From positions 1,736,001 through 1,800,000 of the forward strand of contig NZ_CP109435.1 of NCBI RefSeq assembly GCF_036227125.1: a stretch of DNA of 64,000 bases. The letters run 5' to 3'. A model generated the notes under the pieces. That model made no database searches. It saw only the letters and a program-made list of their open reading frames with translations, and was not told where the DNA came from. The DNA comes from Streptomyces sp. NBC_01485 (GTDB taxonomy: Bacteria; Actinomycetota; Actinomycetes; Streptomycetales; Streptomycetaceae). Made by a program: the position numbers and the translations under genes. This document shows positions 9,582 to 18,204 of this stretch, one piece after another (position 1 is the first letter of the stretch; each line of letters begins with the position of its first letter).

Positions 9582-11785
9582 GCACTTTCTCTCCCACCCC
9601 GCAGCCCACGACCGCAGCAGACGGCCTCGGCGCGGCGCCACGGGCCGGACATGAGGCGGTCGGACGTACGGCGCGGTCCGATGGAGGACAGGAGACGCCC
9701 GCCGAGCTGCGCGCGGAGGCGCTGCACCATGCAACCGCGCGCACGCTCGACGAACTACCCGAGCCGAGTCTGCGTCTGCTGGCGGCGATGGCCGTGGTGG
9801 ATCAGGAGACCCCGCTGCCGATCCTCGCTGTCATCGCGGACGTGGCCGATCCCAGCGCCGCGCTCGACGACCTGATCGAGGCCGGGTTCGTCACCTGGTT
9901 CCCGCGCGGCCTCGCCCAACCGGTCGGCATCAGCTCCCCGTCCTTGCGCGGCGTCGTGTACTGGAACCTGCCCGCATCCCTGCGTCGGGCGATGCACCTC
10001 GCCTCGGCCGAGCAGGTCAGCGGCGTCCACGGGCTCCAGCACGCACTGCTCGGCGCCGGCCGGAGCGATCCCGGACTTGCCACGCGGCTGGAGGACGAGG
10101 CGACGCGCTATCACCAGGCCGGGGACACGGAACGTGCCGGAACCCTCCTCCTGTGGTCCGCCGACGTCTCGGTGGACAGGGACGAGCAGGAACGAAGGCT
10201 GCTCATCGCTGCTCTATGGGGCCAGTTGATGCCCACCGCCGGATGGGCGGCGGCGCTCGGACAACGGCTCGCCCTTCTCGAGCCCAGCGTGGAGCGCAAC
10301 CTGTTCCTCGGTCATCTGGCCGGGCGCGAGGCGCGGTTCGAGGCCGCACAGTCGCTGTTCGATCAGGCCAGGAGACTCGTCGACGACCGGCCCCCCGCAG
10401 AGCGCGCAGCCGTGGAACTCGCGGTCGCGACCCTGCACGCGGACACCGGGGACCTCGAAGCCGAGCAACGGGTCGCGTTGTCCCTGCTGGCGCAGGAGGG
10501 ACTCCCGGAGGAGTTCAGAGAATGGTCGGTGTGGTTCGCGGCGGACGCGCACGGCAGGATCCACCATTCGGTGGACGCTTCGCTTCGCCGGCTGGAGCTG
10601 CTCGCGCCTGAGCTCGCCGCGTCGGATGACGACCGGCCCGGGCACGTGGTCCTGCGGTGGGCGCGCGGCATGTGGCTGGCGCAGAGCGGCAGGCCGAGCC
10701 AGGCCATGAGCGATCTCCAGTGGGTTGTGCGCTCGTACGACGGCCCGGTCGGGCCGGTCCTTCCGCTGTCGTACGCCCTGCTCGGCTACGCCCGGTTCCA
10801 ACTCGGCGACTGGGAAGCGGCGTTGCGCGACGCCCACGAGGGCATACGGGTGGCCGCAGCCCGCAACGACCGGCGTTACGCCATCCCGGCGGCCGCGCTT
10901 ACGGCGAGTATCAGCGCTCTGCGCGGCGATTGGCACGTGGCCGCCGAGCGGGTGGACTCCCTGGCCAGGGACCAGCGCACACTGGGTCCGGCCCGCTACG
11001 CGGTGTTTCCGGCGATGGCCGCGGCGACGCTGGCCCATGCACGCGGGGAGCCCGGCCGCGTGCTGGCAGCACTCGCCCCCGTGGCCGCCCAGCTGGGGTT
11101 GTTCTCGATCGAGCAGTCGTTGTGGCGACCCCTGTACGTCGAGGCGCTGATCGACACCGGCCGACTCGCCACGGCGCACACCGCCCTCGCTTCGTTGCGC
11201 GCCGCAGTCGAGCCCGGCGCCCGCCCGACGACGGTCATGGCCAGGCTCGAAGCCCGGCTCGCCGCCGCCGAGGGCGACTTGGCCGCCGCGGCCGAGCAGC
11301 TGGCCGGCGCGGTCGAGCAACCGGCCGACGAGGACTCGCCGTTCGGCCTCGCCCAGCTCGAACACGACTACGGCAGGCTGCTGCTGGGCACACGGCGACG
11401 AAGGTCGGCCATCAGGTGGTTGCTGTCCGCACACGGCCGCTACGTCGATCTCGGTGCGCGGCCGTTCGCGGAACGGTGCCTCAGGCAGCTGCAGGAGGTC
11501 GGCGCGCACATCCCCTGGGCCGCAACCGGTGGTGTGGAGGGGGACGTCGAGACGGCCGACCGCTCACCCGTCGCACTGACCCAACAGGAGTACCGCATCA
11601 CACAGCTCGCCGCGCAGGGCTTGACGAACCAGCAGATCGCACGTGCCCTGTTCGTGAGCGCCAAGACGATCGAATACCACCTGGGAAACGTCTTCGCCAA
11701 ACTCGGCATCGCCTCGCGCCGCCAACTCCGCGCCGAACTCGACGCACTGAACGACGGTCGCGCCGAGAAGAGCCCTACGGTGTGA
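9578..11785 (+). CDS. LAL-like LuxR-family regulator lacking ATPase motifs (CIS locus, left flank)
   Basis: A 735-residue cytosolic DNA-binding regulator. Residues 40-130 resemble the winged-helix part that follows the ATPase in LAL/MalT proteins, then come about 500 residues of TPR-like helices, and a C-terminal LuxR helix-turn-helix (LTQQEYRITQLAAQGLTNQQ, SAKTIEYHLGNVFAKL) at about 660-715. No Walker A or B is present, so it is a truncated LAL type. GTG 9578 is chosen because it overlaps the leader ORF and similarity begins after it; TTG 9506 is an alternative. Placement beside the CIS operon and similarity to the right-flank regulator suggest it controls the system. Confidence 0.8.
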   Translation: MSTFSPTPQPTTAADGLGAAPRAGHEAVGRTARSDGGQETPAELRAEALHHATARTLDELPEPSLRLLAAMAVVDQETPLPILAVIADVADPSAALDDLIEAGFVTWFPRGLAQPVGISSPSLRGVVYWNLPASLRRAMHLASAEQVSGVHGLQHALLGAGRSDPGLATRLEDEATRYHQAGDTERAGTLLLWSADVSVDRDEQERRLLIAALWGQLMPTAGWAAALGQRLALLEPSVERNLFLGHLAGREARFEAAQSLFDQARRLVDDRPPAERAAVELAVATLHADTGDLEAEQRVALSLLAQEGLPEEFREWSVWFAADAHGRIHHSVDASLRRLELLAPELAASDDDRPGHVVLRWARGMWLAQSGRPSQAMSDLQWVVRSYDGPVGPVLPLSYALLGYARFQLGDWEAALRDAHEGIRVAAARNDRRYAIPAAALTASISALRGDWHVAAERVDSLARDQRTLGPARYAVFPAMAAATLAHARGEPGRVLAALAPVAAQLGLFSIEQSLWRPLYVEALIDTGRLATAHTALASLRAAVEPGARPTTVMARLEARLAAAEGDLAAAAEQLAGAVEQPADEDSPFGLAQLEHDYGRLLLGTRRRRSAIRWLLSAHGRYVDLGARPFAERCLRQLQEVGAHIPWAATGGVEGDVETADRSPVALTQQEYRITQLAAQGLTNQQIARALFVSAKTIEYHLGNVFAKLGIASRRQLRAELDALNDGRAEKSPTV

Positions 11786-12041
11786 ACGCTCTGACACGGC
11801 GGTAGGAGGCCGTGGTGTTCGGTGGGCCGGTGATGGTGCATGGTGCGGCGCCGACATGCTCGTACCCGACCGCCCCTCGCGCGGCGCAGCAGGGACGAGC
11901 GGCGGGGGTGAGTGGCAGGGGTGAGCCGCACAGGCGGCGGCGCACCGGTGTCATTCCCCGGTCGCAGGGGCGGCGCCCACGCGGCAGCTCCGCCTGGTGG
12001 CTCCCCCGCGCTCGTCCGCCGCCAACGTGCCGGCCACGTCC

Positions 12042-12671
12042 TCAGATCAGACCTTCGCGGATGGCGAATGCGACCGCGTGCGTCCGGTTGCGCAGCTGGT
12101 ACCGGACCGTGACGTCGTGCAGCACGCTGGCCACGGTGCGTTTCGAGTACGCGAGCTCGCCCGCGATCTCGTCGGTGCCGAAGCCGTCGGCCGCCAGGCG
12201 CAGCACCCGGCGTTCACGGTCGGAGAGTCCGGTCAGGGTCAGGCCCTGGGGGCGCAGCACGTGCTGCTGGAGCCGTCCCACCTGCTTGAGCAGACGGGTC
12301 AGCAGATCGGAGGGCAGGGCGGCGTTGCCCGAGGCGGCCCTGATCACCGCCTCGGTGAGCGAGGTGGCGGTGGTTTCCGACCGCCACAGCACTGCGTAGG
12401 CTCCCGACTCGACGACCGTCAGCAGCTCGTCGTCCGACAGGGCGGAGAGGACGAGCACGACCTGCGCCCCGTCGCGCGAGCGCGCCGCCCTGATCAGTTC
12501 GAGGGCCGATACGGACAGCACGTCGAGCGCGAACACGACCACGCGGGCCGATCCGCCCGGGGGCAGTAGGTCGACGAGCTCGACCTCGGCGCGCTGGCGC
12601 AGCTCGGTCGTCAGCCCCGCCCGCGTGATGGGGTCGTCCGCGTAGATCGACACCGGTATCCGACGTTCCAA
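12042..12671 (-). CDS. Atypical NarL/LuxR-type response regulator
   Basis: The 209-residue protein has a receiver-like domain (about 5-118) and a C-terminal LuxR helix-turn-helix (LSDRERRVLRLAADGFGTDE, SKRTVASVLHDV). The receiver keeps the early acidic pair (ADDP), but the usual phospho-Asp context reads FALDVLSV and the switch Lys position reads LWRSE, so phosphorylation is doubtful. No histidine kinase lies beside it. It is convergent with the LAL-like gene and divergent from the Ig-repeat gene, so it may control the accessory CIS operon across the 446-base gap. Confidence 0.75.
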   Translation of the reverse strand: MERRIPVSIYADDPITRAGLTTELRQRAEVELVDLLPPGGSARVVVFALDVLSVSALELIRAARSRDGAQVVLVLSALSDDELLTVVESGAYAVLWRSETTATSLTEAVIRAASGNAALPSDLLTRLLKQVGRLQQHVLRPQGLTLTGLSDRERRVLRLAADGFGTDEIAGELAYSKRTVASVLHDVTVRYQLRNRTHAVAFAIREGLI

Positions 12672-13117
12672 AACGACCTCCCAGGGTGCGATGGCCGGCC
12701 GAGGTGGATGCGTCGGCAGCTGCGGCCGGATCTGGTGCCACTCCAGGAGCCTGTTTCGCCGTGAAGTGTGCGCTACGTGTGCGGCCTCTTCACGAAATGA
12801 TCACATCCCGCCTGGGGATGTCGACTAGGGGAAGCGCCTAGGCGATGCCTAATCGCGCATCGGACGTCGCGGAGAACGGCAGCACCGCGCCCCCATGAGC
12901 AGGCGCGCCGCGACCCGTCCCGGCTGCGCTTTTTGCTGCATGTTCACGCAGGTGCCCGGCCATGTGCGCTGCCAGTCTGTTCCGGCACTCGGGATGCTCT
13001 GCGTCACGTGCCGTGCTGACGTGCGCGCTCATCCGAGCGGCCCGGGGTGAGCAGAACGGTCGGCAGCGCGACTCCCGAGGAACGAAGAACGAAGAAGAAG
13101 AAGGGGGGACCGGGCCG
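12672..13117. promoter_or_regulatory. 446-base divergent control region between response regulator and accessory CIS operon
   Basis: No convincing gene is present. It contains an inverted repeat, ACATCCC at 12803-12809 and GGGATGT at 12815-12821 (5-base spacer), followed by ACTAGGG and GCGCCTAGGCG at about 12823-12843, candidate regulator sites. A strong AAGGGGGG ribosome site precedes ATG 13118. Exact -10/-35 elements could not be assigned with confidence. Confidence 0.4.
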
Positions 13118-16100
13118 ATGGGAGTTTCCGTCGTCTTCGAAGACGGTGGCGACGCGGTCGAGGTCGTGCCGGGCGAGGAGGCCGTGTGCGTCCTACGCGT
13201 GGAGAACACCGGGATGGTGGTCGACCGGGTCCTGCTCGACGTGCTCGGCGAGGCCGCCGAGTGGGCCCGCGTCGAGCCCGCGCAGGCCAATCTGCTGCCG
13301 GGCGAGGTCCAGCAGGTCCGCGTCCTCTTCCACCCGCCGCGGACCGCCTCCCAGGCCCCGGGCGAGGTGCGGTTCGGGCTGCGCGCGATGTCCACCGAGG
13401 ACTCCGAGGGCTCCTGCGTCGAAGAGGGCAGTGTCAGGGTCGGGGAGTTCGGCGACATCGGCGCGCAGTTGGTGCCCAGGAGCGCGACGGGACGGCGCTC
13501 GGCGCGGTTCAAGCTCGTCGTGGAGAACCGCGGCAACCGGCCGGAGCGGGTACGGGTCGAGGCGCTCGACCCGGAGGTCAAGCTGGGCTTCAAGACGAAG
13601 CCCGCGACGTTCGTCGCGCGACCGGGCACAGCGACTTTCGTACGCCTGAAGACCGTGCCACGCAAGACGTTCTGGAGGGGGCCCAACCGCACCCTGCCGT
13701 TCGAGGTCTCCGCGTTGCCGGAGCGGGGTGAGGCGGCGAAGACCGAGGGCGTGATGCTGGAGAAGCAGACGCTGCCCGAATGGCTGCTGCCGGTGCTCGG
13801 GATCACGGTGTTGGCCTGCGGCCTGCTGTTCGCGCTGTGGATGACCGTGCTCCAGCCCGTCGCGCACTCCGCCGCGTCGGCGGCGGCGGACGCGCAGGAC
13901 GCGGCCAGCTCCGCGAAGTCGGCGGCGGCCAAGGCCATGGCGACCGCCAAGCCCAGCCCGCCCGCCAAGCCCACGCCGCCGACCGGGCTGGCCGTCAAGC
14001 TGTCCTCGTCGACCGTCGCCATGGGGGCGAGCGAGCGGGCGACGAGCAGCTTCTCGGGCGGCACCGGCTCGCACCCCGAGCTCGTATGGACCTCCTCGGC
14101 TCCGCGTGTCGCCACGGTCTCGCAGAGCGGCGTGGTGACCGCGCTCAACCCGGGCACGGCGATCATCACCGCGACCAGCGCCGGCGGCCCGGCGTCCACC
14201 GCCTCCGGTGCGCCCGCCTCCGGTGCGCCCTCCCCCGGCGCTCCGGCCACGGCGGCGCCCTCCGCCGACGCTCCGTCCACGGCGGCGTCCTCGTCCGCCG
14301 CCGGCGCGAAGCCCGGTCCGGCGGCGGGCACGTCGAGTCCGAGCCCCGCGGGCGGGGCGGTCCTGTCCGGTTCCGTGACGGTCAACGTGGTGGGCCCGGT
14401 GTCCGTCACCACGGCCTCGCTGTCCGAGGCGGCGCGCGGCAAGGCCTACTCCGAGTCCCTCGGCGCCACCGGTGGCACCGGCGCGTACACCTGGTCGGTC
14501 ACTTCCGGGTCGCTCCCGGCGGGCCTCTCGCTCTCGCCCCGGACGGGGGCCATCACCGGAACCCCGGTCACGGCCGGGACAAGCGGATTCACCGTGCGGC
14601 TGGCCGAGCCCGGGCCGCCCGCCCTTTTCACCACCAAGGCGTTCAAACTGACCGTCCGCAACTCGCTGGCCGTGAACAGCTCCTCGCTGCCCGGGGCGAC
14701 CACGGGCACCGCGTACTCGCAGACCCTCGAAGCGGTCGGCGGCACCGCCCCCTACAAGTGGTCGCTCGCCCCGGGACAGGGGGCGCTCCCGAACGGGCTG
14801 CGCCTCGACCCGGCCTCCGGGGCGATCACCGGTACGCCGGCCGTGGCCGGCACCTACGGCGTCACCGTCAAGGTCGCGGATTCGGCCGTGCCGAGCCAGT
14901 CGGCCACCCAGCACCTGTCCATGACGGTCGCCACCCCGCTGGGGATCAACACCCTGGCCCTGCCGGACGGGGTCACCAAGACGCTGTACTCGCAGCCGCT
15001 GAGCGCCTCCGGCGGCGTCGAGCCGTACACCTGGTCCGTCTCCGCCCCTCCCCGTTCGCTGCCCTCGGGGCTGACGCTCGACCCGAAGTCCGGCGTGCTC
15101 GGCGGAACGCCGGGGGCGGCCGGCTCCTCGACGTTCACCGTGCGCGTCACCGATTCCGCCATGCCCGCCCACACCACATCGCAGACGTTCACCGTGGAGG
15201 TGGTGACCGGATTCGCCGCCACGACGTCGAGCCTGCCCCAGGGAACGATGTGTGACTCTTCGTGCGCGAAGGATTACGCGACGCAGCTGACCGCGGCAGG
15301 CGGTACCGCGCCGTACGTATGGACGCTGACGGGGACGCTGCCGGACGGCCTGAGCCTCACGCCGAACGGCTCGATCACCGGCAAGCCGAAGGCGACGGGC
15401 AGCTTCCCGTTCAGTGTGCAGGCGACCGATTCGAGCAAGCCCCCGCTGACCACCACCAAGACCCTGACCATGACGGTGGTGGCATCGCTGCGGATCATCA
15501 CGGTCTCGCCGCTGCCCCACGCACTGACCGGGAAACCGTACTCGCAGACCCTCAAGGCGGTCGGCGGCGCGGCCCCGTACACCTGGTCCCTGGCCCCTGA
15601 CAGTCCGCTGCCGGACGGCCTGAGCCTGGATCGCGTCACCGGCGTCATCAGCGGCACACCGGAGTCGACCGGCACCGCGACGCTCAGCGTCTCCGTGTCC
15701 GACTCAGGTCCCACGCCCCAGACCGCCGACCTGTCCGCTCTCACGCTGACGGTCGTCCTGCCGCTGGGCTTCCAGGAGCCCCCGGCGATACCCGAGGCGG
15801 CCCTGGGATTCCCGTACAAGGGATTCGCGCCGACCAACGTGATCGGCGGCTCCGGCACGCAGCGTTGGTCGGTGACCGACGGAGCACTGCCGAACGGCCT
15901 TCGGCTCGACCCCAGGACCGGGGCGGTCACCGGCACCGTGCAGCCGCCCGCCAGTGCCGGGACGTACCAGTTCACGGTCACGGTGAGCGACGCCACGGAC
16001 TACACGGTGACCGCGAAGACCAGCATCTCCATCACCGTCGTCAATCCGCTGGCCGTGCAGAGCCGGTACGAGTGGGCCGGTACGGTCGGCACGCCGTTCC

Positions 16101-16759
16101 AGGGCGGGACGGTCCAGCCGACCGCGGGTCTGGCGCCGTACAGGTTCACCCTGGCCGCCGGCCCGGGATCGGGATGGATGTCGATCGGCTCCTCGACGGG
16201 TGAGGTCACCGGAACCCCGGACGGGCCGTGCCAGAATCCCGCCTCCACCGACGGACCGGACAGCGGATCCGTGACGATCACCTGTGCGGCGAGCGGCTTC
16301 ACCGGGCAGGTGACCGTCACCGACGCCCTGGGCGAGTCCGTGACCACGACGCTGAACGTGACGGCCGCCGTGCCGCCGCTGAGCGTGAAGTTCAACACGA
16401 GCACCCCCACCCAGACAGGGGGTTCCCCGCTGACGGCCTTCAGCGTGACCGCCGAAGGCCCGAGCGGCGGCTACGGCGCCGGCACGTACTCGTACGCCGC
16501 CAGCCCTCTGCCGTGCGACGAGTCCGGCTCCCACTGCGACCGGATCGACCCCGTCACCGGGGCGGTGAGCGGAGAGATCGACGATCTCGTCGCCGGGACG
16601 ACGACCTTCACCGTGACGGTCACGTCCACCGATCCCCACGACAGCCACAACACGGTCACGGCTCGTTTCCAGGAGTCGATCAAGACCCGGCCCGCCCCCA
16701 CCCCCGCCCCCAGCCCTGCCCCTTCCAGCGCCGGTTCGATCGGTGGAGGCTCCATATGA
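13118..16759 (+). CDS. CIS-associated bitopic membrane protein with putative Ig (He_PIG) repeats
   Basis: A 1213-residue protein from ATG 13118, nine bases after AAGGGGGG. Residues 1-215 form an Ig-like cytosolic part with no signal peptide, and one TM helix lies at about 222-244. Then come an Ala/Pro linker, a BIG2-like domain (VWTSSAPRVATVSQSG) and, after a Ser/Pro/Ala stretch, six or seven He_PIG modules of roughly 85-95 residues (GG..PY.WS, LP.GL.LDP.TG.ITGTP). The tail is Pro/Ala/Ser rich. The extracytoplasmic array could bind cell wall or span it. It begins the accessory operon, and its stop overlaps the next ATG. A role in anchoring or receiving the CIS is inferred from context. Confidence 0.8.
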   Translation: MGVSVVFEDGGDAVEVVPGEEAVCVLRVENTGMVVDRVLLDVLGEAAEWARVEPAQANLLPGEVQQVRVLFHPPRTASQAPGEVRFGLRAMSTEDSEGSCVEEGSVRVGEFGDIGAQLVPRSATGRRSARFKLVVENRGNRPERVRVEALDPEVKLGFKTKPATFVARPGTATFVRLKTVPRKTFWRGPNRTLPFEVSALPERGEAAKTEGVMLEKQTLPEWLLPVLGITVLACGLLFALWMTVLQPVAHSAASAAADAQDAASSAKSAAAKAMATAKPSPPAKPTPPTGLAVKLSSSTVAMGASERATSSFSGGTGSHPELVWTSSAPRVATVSQSGVVTALNPGTAIITATSAGGPASTASGAPASGAPSPGAPATAAPSADAPSTAASSSAAGAKPGPAAGTSSPSPAGGAVLSGSVTVNVVGPVSVTTASLSEAARGKAYSESLGATGGTGAYTWSVTSGSLPAGLSLSPRTGAITGTPVTAGTSGFTVRLAEPGPPALFTTKAFKLTVRNSLAVNSSSLPGATTGTAYSQTLEAVGGTAPYKWSLAPGQGALPNGLRLDPASGAITGTPAVAGTYGVTVKVADSAVPSQSATQHLSMTVATPLGINTLALPDGVTKTLYSQPLSASGGVEPYTWSVSAPPRSLPSGLTLDPKSGVLGGTPGAAGSSTFTVRVTDSAMPAHTTSQTFTVEVVTGFAATTSSLPQGTMCDSSCAKDYATQLTAAGGTAPYVWTLTGTLPDGLSLTPNGSITGKPKATGSFPFSVQATDSSKPPLTTTKTLTMTVVASLRIITVSPLPHALTGKPYSQTLKAVGGAAPYTWSLAPDSPLPDGLSLDRVTGVISGTPESTGTATLSVSVSDSGPTPQTADLSALTLTVVLPLGFQEPPAIPEAALGFPYKGFAPTNVIGGSGTQRWSVTDGALPNGLRLDPRTGAVTGTVQPPASAGTYQFTVTVSDATDYTVTAKTSISITVVNPLAVQSRYEWAGTVGTPFQGGTVQPTAGLAPYRFTLAAGPGSGWMSIGSSTGEVTGTPDGPCQNPASTDGPDSGSVTITCAASGFTGQVTVTDALGESVTTTLNVTAAVPPLSVKFNTSTPTQTGGSPLTAFSVTAEGPSGGYGAGTYSYAASPLPCDESGSHCDRIDPVTGAVSGEIDDLVAGTTTFTVTVTSTDPHDSHNTVTARFQESIKTRPAPTPAPSPAPSSAGSIGGGSI

Positions 16760-17385
16760 CCGGATCACCCAGCGGGTCACCTACCGGGTCACCCGCCGTG
16801 GCGGCGCCGCCGGGCGCCCCGCTGGCCGTGCTTGTGCTCCAGACGGCCGCGTCCCTGGAGAACCTCGCCGTCCGGTCCTACACGACCGCGGCGGGCCTGC
16901 CCTGCGTGGCACGGGGGAGCGCGCGACTGCGCGCTCTCGTAGCCCGCAACCTGGCCCACCACCTCGCGCACGCGCAGGCGTTCAACCAGGCCGTGGTGAA
17001 GGCCGGCGGGGCCCCACAGCATGCCGCGGACGCACGGTACGCCGCGACCGTGAGCCGGCGGCTGGCCGGCCTGACCGATCCGGACTCGCTGGTCAGCCTG
17101 CTCACCGAGCTCGAAGGCATCAACGCGCAGACGTGCACCCGCTACGCGAGCCTGGCCGAGGGCGGCAGCCTGCGCTCGCTGTTCGTGAACGTCGCGTCGG
17201 TCGAGGCACAGCACGGCTCGGAGCTGCTGATCCTCCGCACGCTGCCGGACGGCGGCGACACCGCGGCGCACACGACCGGGGCCACCGCGCGGGCGGTCCC
17301 GGCGGCGGCCGGCACGGCCGGCATTCCGCACGCCGCCTTCCCCACCGGAAACGCGTCCGCGATCAACGAGGGGGCGGTGCGGTGA
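16756..17385 (+). CDS. Ferritin-like domain protein, CIS-associated
   Basis: A 209-residue helical protein starting inside the previous gene's stop (ATGA). After a GSPSGSPTGSP leader, residues 28-165 form a four-helix ferritin-like bundle with candidate metal-ligand patterns (SLENLAVRSY, HHLAHAQAF, ELEGINAQT, VEAQHGSE). It resembles streptomycete ferritin-like proteins of unknown reaction; oxidase or structural roles are equally possible. No signal peptide is seen. Tight coupling to the Ig-repeat gene and the second ferritin-like gene suggests the three products act together. Confidence 0.75.
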   Translation: MTGSPSGSPTGSPAVAAPPGAPLAVLVLQTAASLENLAVRSYTTAAGLPCVARGSARLRALVARNLAHHLAHAQAFNQAVVKAGGAPQHAADARYAATVSRRLAGLTDPDSLVSLLTELEGINAQTCTRYASLAEGGSLRSLFVNVASVEAQHGSELLILRTLPDGGDTAAHTTGATARAVPAAAGTAGIPHAAFPTGNASAINEGAVR

Positions 17386-18107
17386 GCGGCACCCGACACG
17401 CGCCCGACGCGCACGGCGCTCGCCCGCCCGGCCCGCAGGACGTGCCGCCCGGGACAGAAGACGCGCCGCCCGGCTCGAAGAGCGCGCCGTCCCGTCGGTC
17501 CCTCGTCCTGGGCGCCGCGGGTGCCGTCCTGGGCGCCGCGGGGATCGGTGTCGGCCTCGCGCTGCACGCGGACGGCGGCAGCCACCACGCGCCGTCGCCG
17601 TATTCAGGAGACCTGCGGACCGTGGCCCTCGCCGCCGCTCTGGAGAACCAGGCGGTGAGCGCCTACCAGGCCGTCGACGCGGCGCTGCGCGCCGGGAGGC
17701 TCGGCCCGGCGGTCCCCGCGCTCGCCGAGTTCGTGCGGACCGCGACGGCCCACCACACGCAGCACGCCGCGACCTGGAACGCGATCCTGCGCGAGGCGCA
17801 CAAGCCGGTCGTCACCGGGGCCCCGCTCTCGGGCCACGCGCAGTTGATGAAAAGGATCAAAGCGGCGTCGACCGTGGCCGAGGTCGTGTCCGCGGTGCAG
17901 GGTCTGGAGTACCGGGCGGCGCAGACCCACACGGCGGCGGCCGGGAGCCTGACGGGCACCGGGCCGGCCGTCGTCGCCGCCGCCACGATCGCGCCCGTGG
18001 AGGCGATGCACGCCGCGACGCTGGGCTATGTGCTCGGCGGACCGTCCGGGACGGCGAGCTTCCTCGGCATGTCCGAGGCGCTGCGGACCACGGAACTGAC
18101 GGCATGA
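17382..18107 (+). CDS. Second ferritin-like protein with Tat-like/membrane N-terminus
   Basis: A 241-residue paralogue-like protein beginning at GTG 17382, overlapping the previous stop (GTGA). Residues 36-65 hold SRRSLVLGAAGAVLGAAGIG, a Tat-like signal or membrane anchor. The following bundle (about 75-235) has ALENQAVSAYQ, HHTQHAATWN and VEAMHAATLG, matching the helix pattern of the preceding protein. It may place a ferritin-like partner outside the membrane while the first copy stays inside. Metal binding is inferred from spaced Glu/His residues and not proven. Confidence 0.75.
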   Translation: MSGTRHAPDAHGARPPGPQDVPPGTEDAPPGSKSAPSRRSLVLGAAGAVLGAAGIGVGLALHADGGSHHAPSPYSGDLRTVALAAALENQAVSAYQAVDAALRAGRLGPAVPALAEFVRTATAHHTQHAATWNAILREAHKPVVTGAPLSGHAQLMKRIKAASTVAEVVSAVQGLEYRAAQTHTAAAGSLTGTGPAVVAAATIAPVEAMHAATLGYVLGGPSGTASFLGMSEALRTTELTA

Positions 18108-18204
18108 AGGCTCGCTGCGGGCACGCTCTCGACCGGATCGCGATGACCGGATCGAACGCCGTGCCGGGCATGACTCGTACGAGCGATCTCCTCAGGAGGA
18201 TGCT

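Noticed and set aside
12838..14442. Minus-strand ORF of 534 codons opposite the Ig-repeat gene
   Set aside because: It is antisense to the strongly supported repeat protein and has no ribosome site or recognisable domain.
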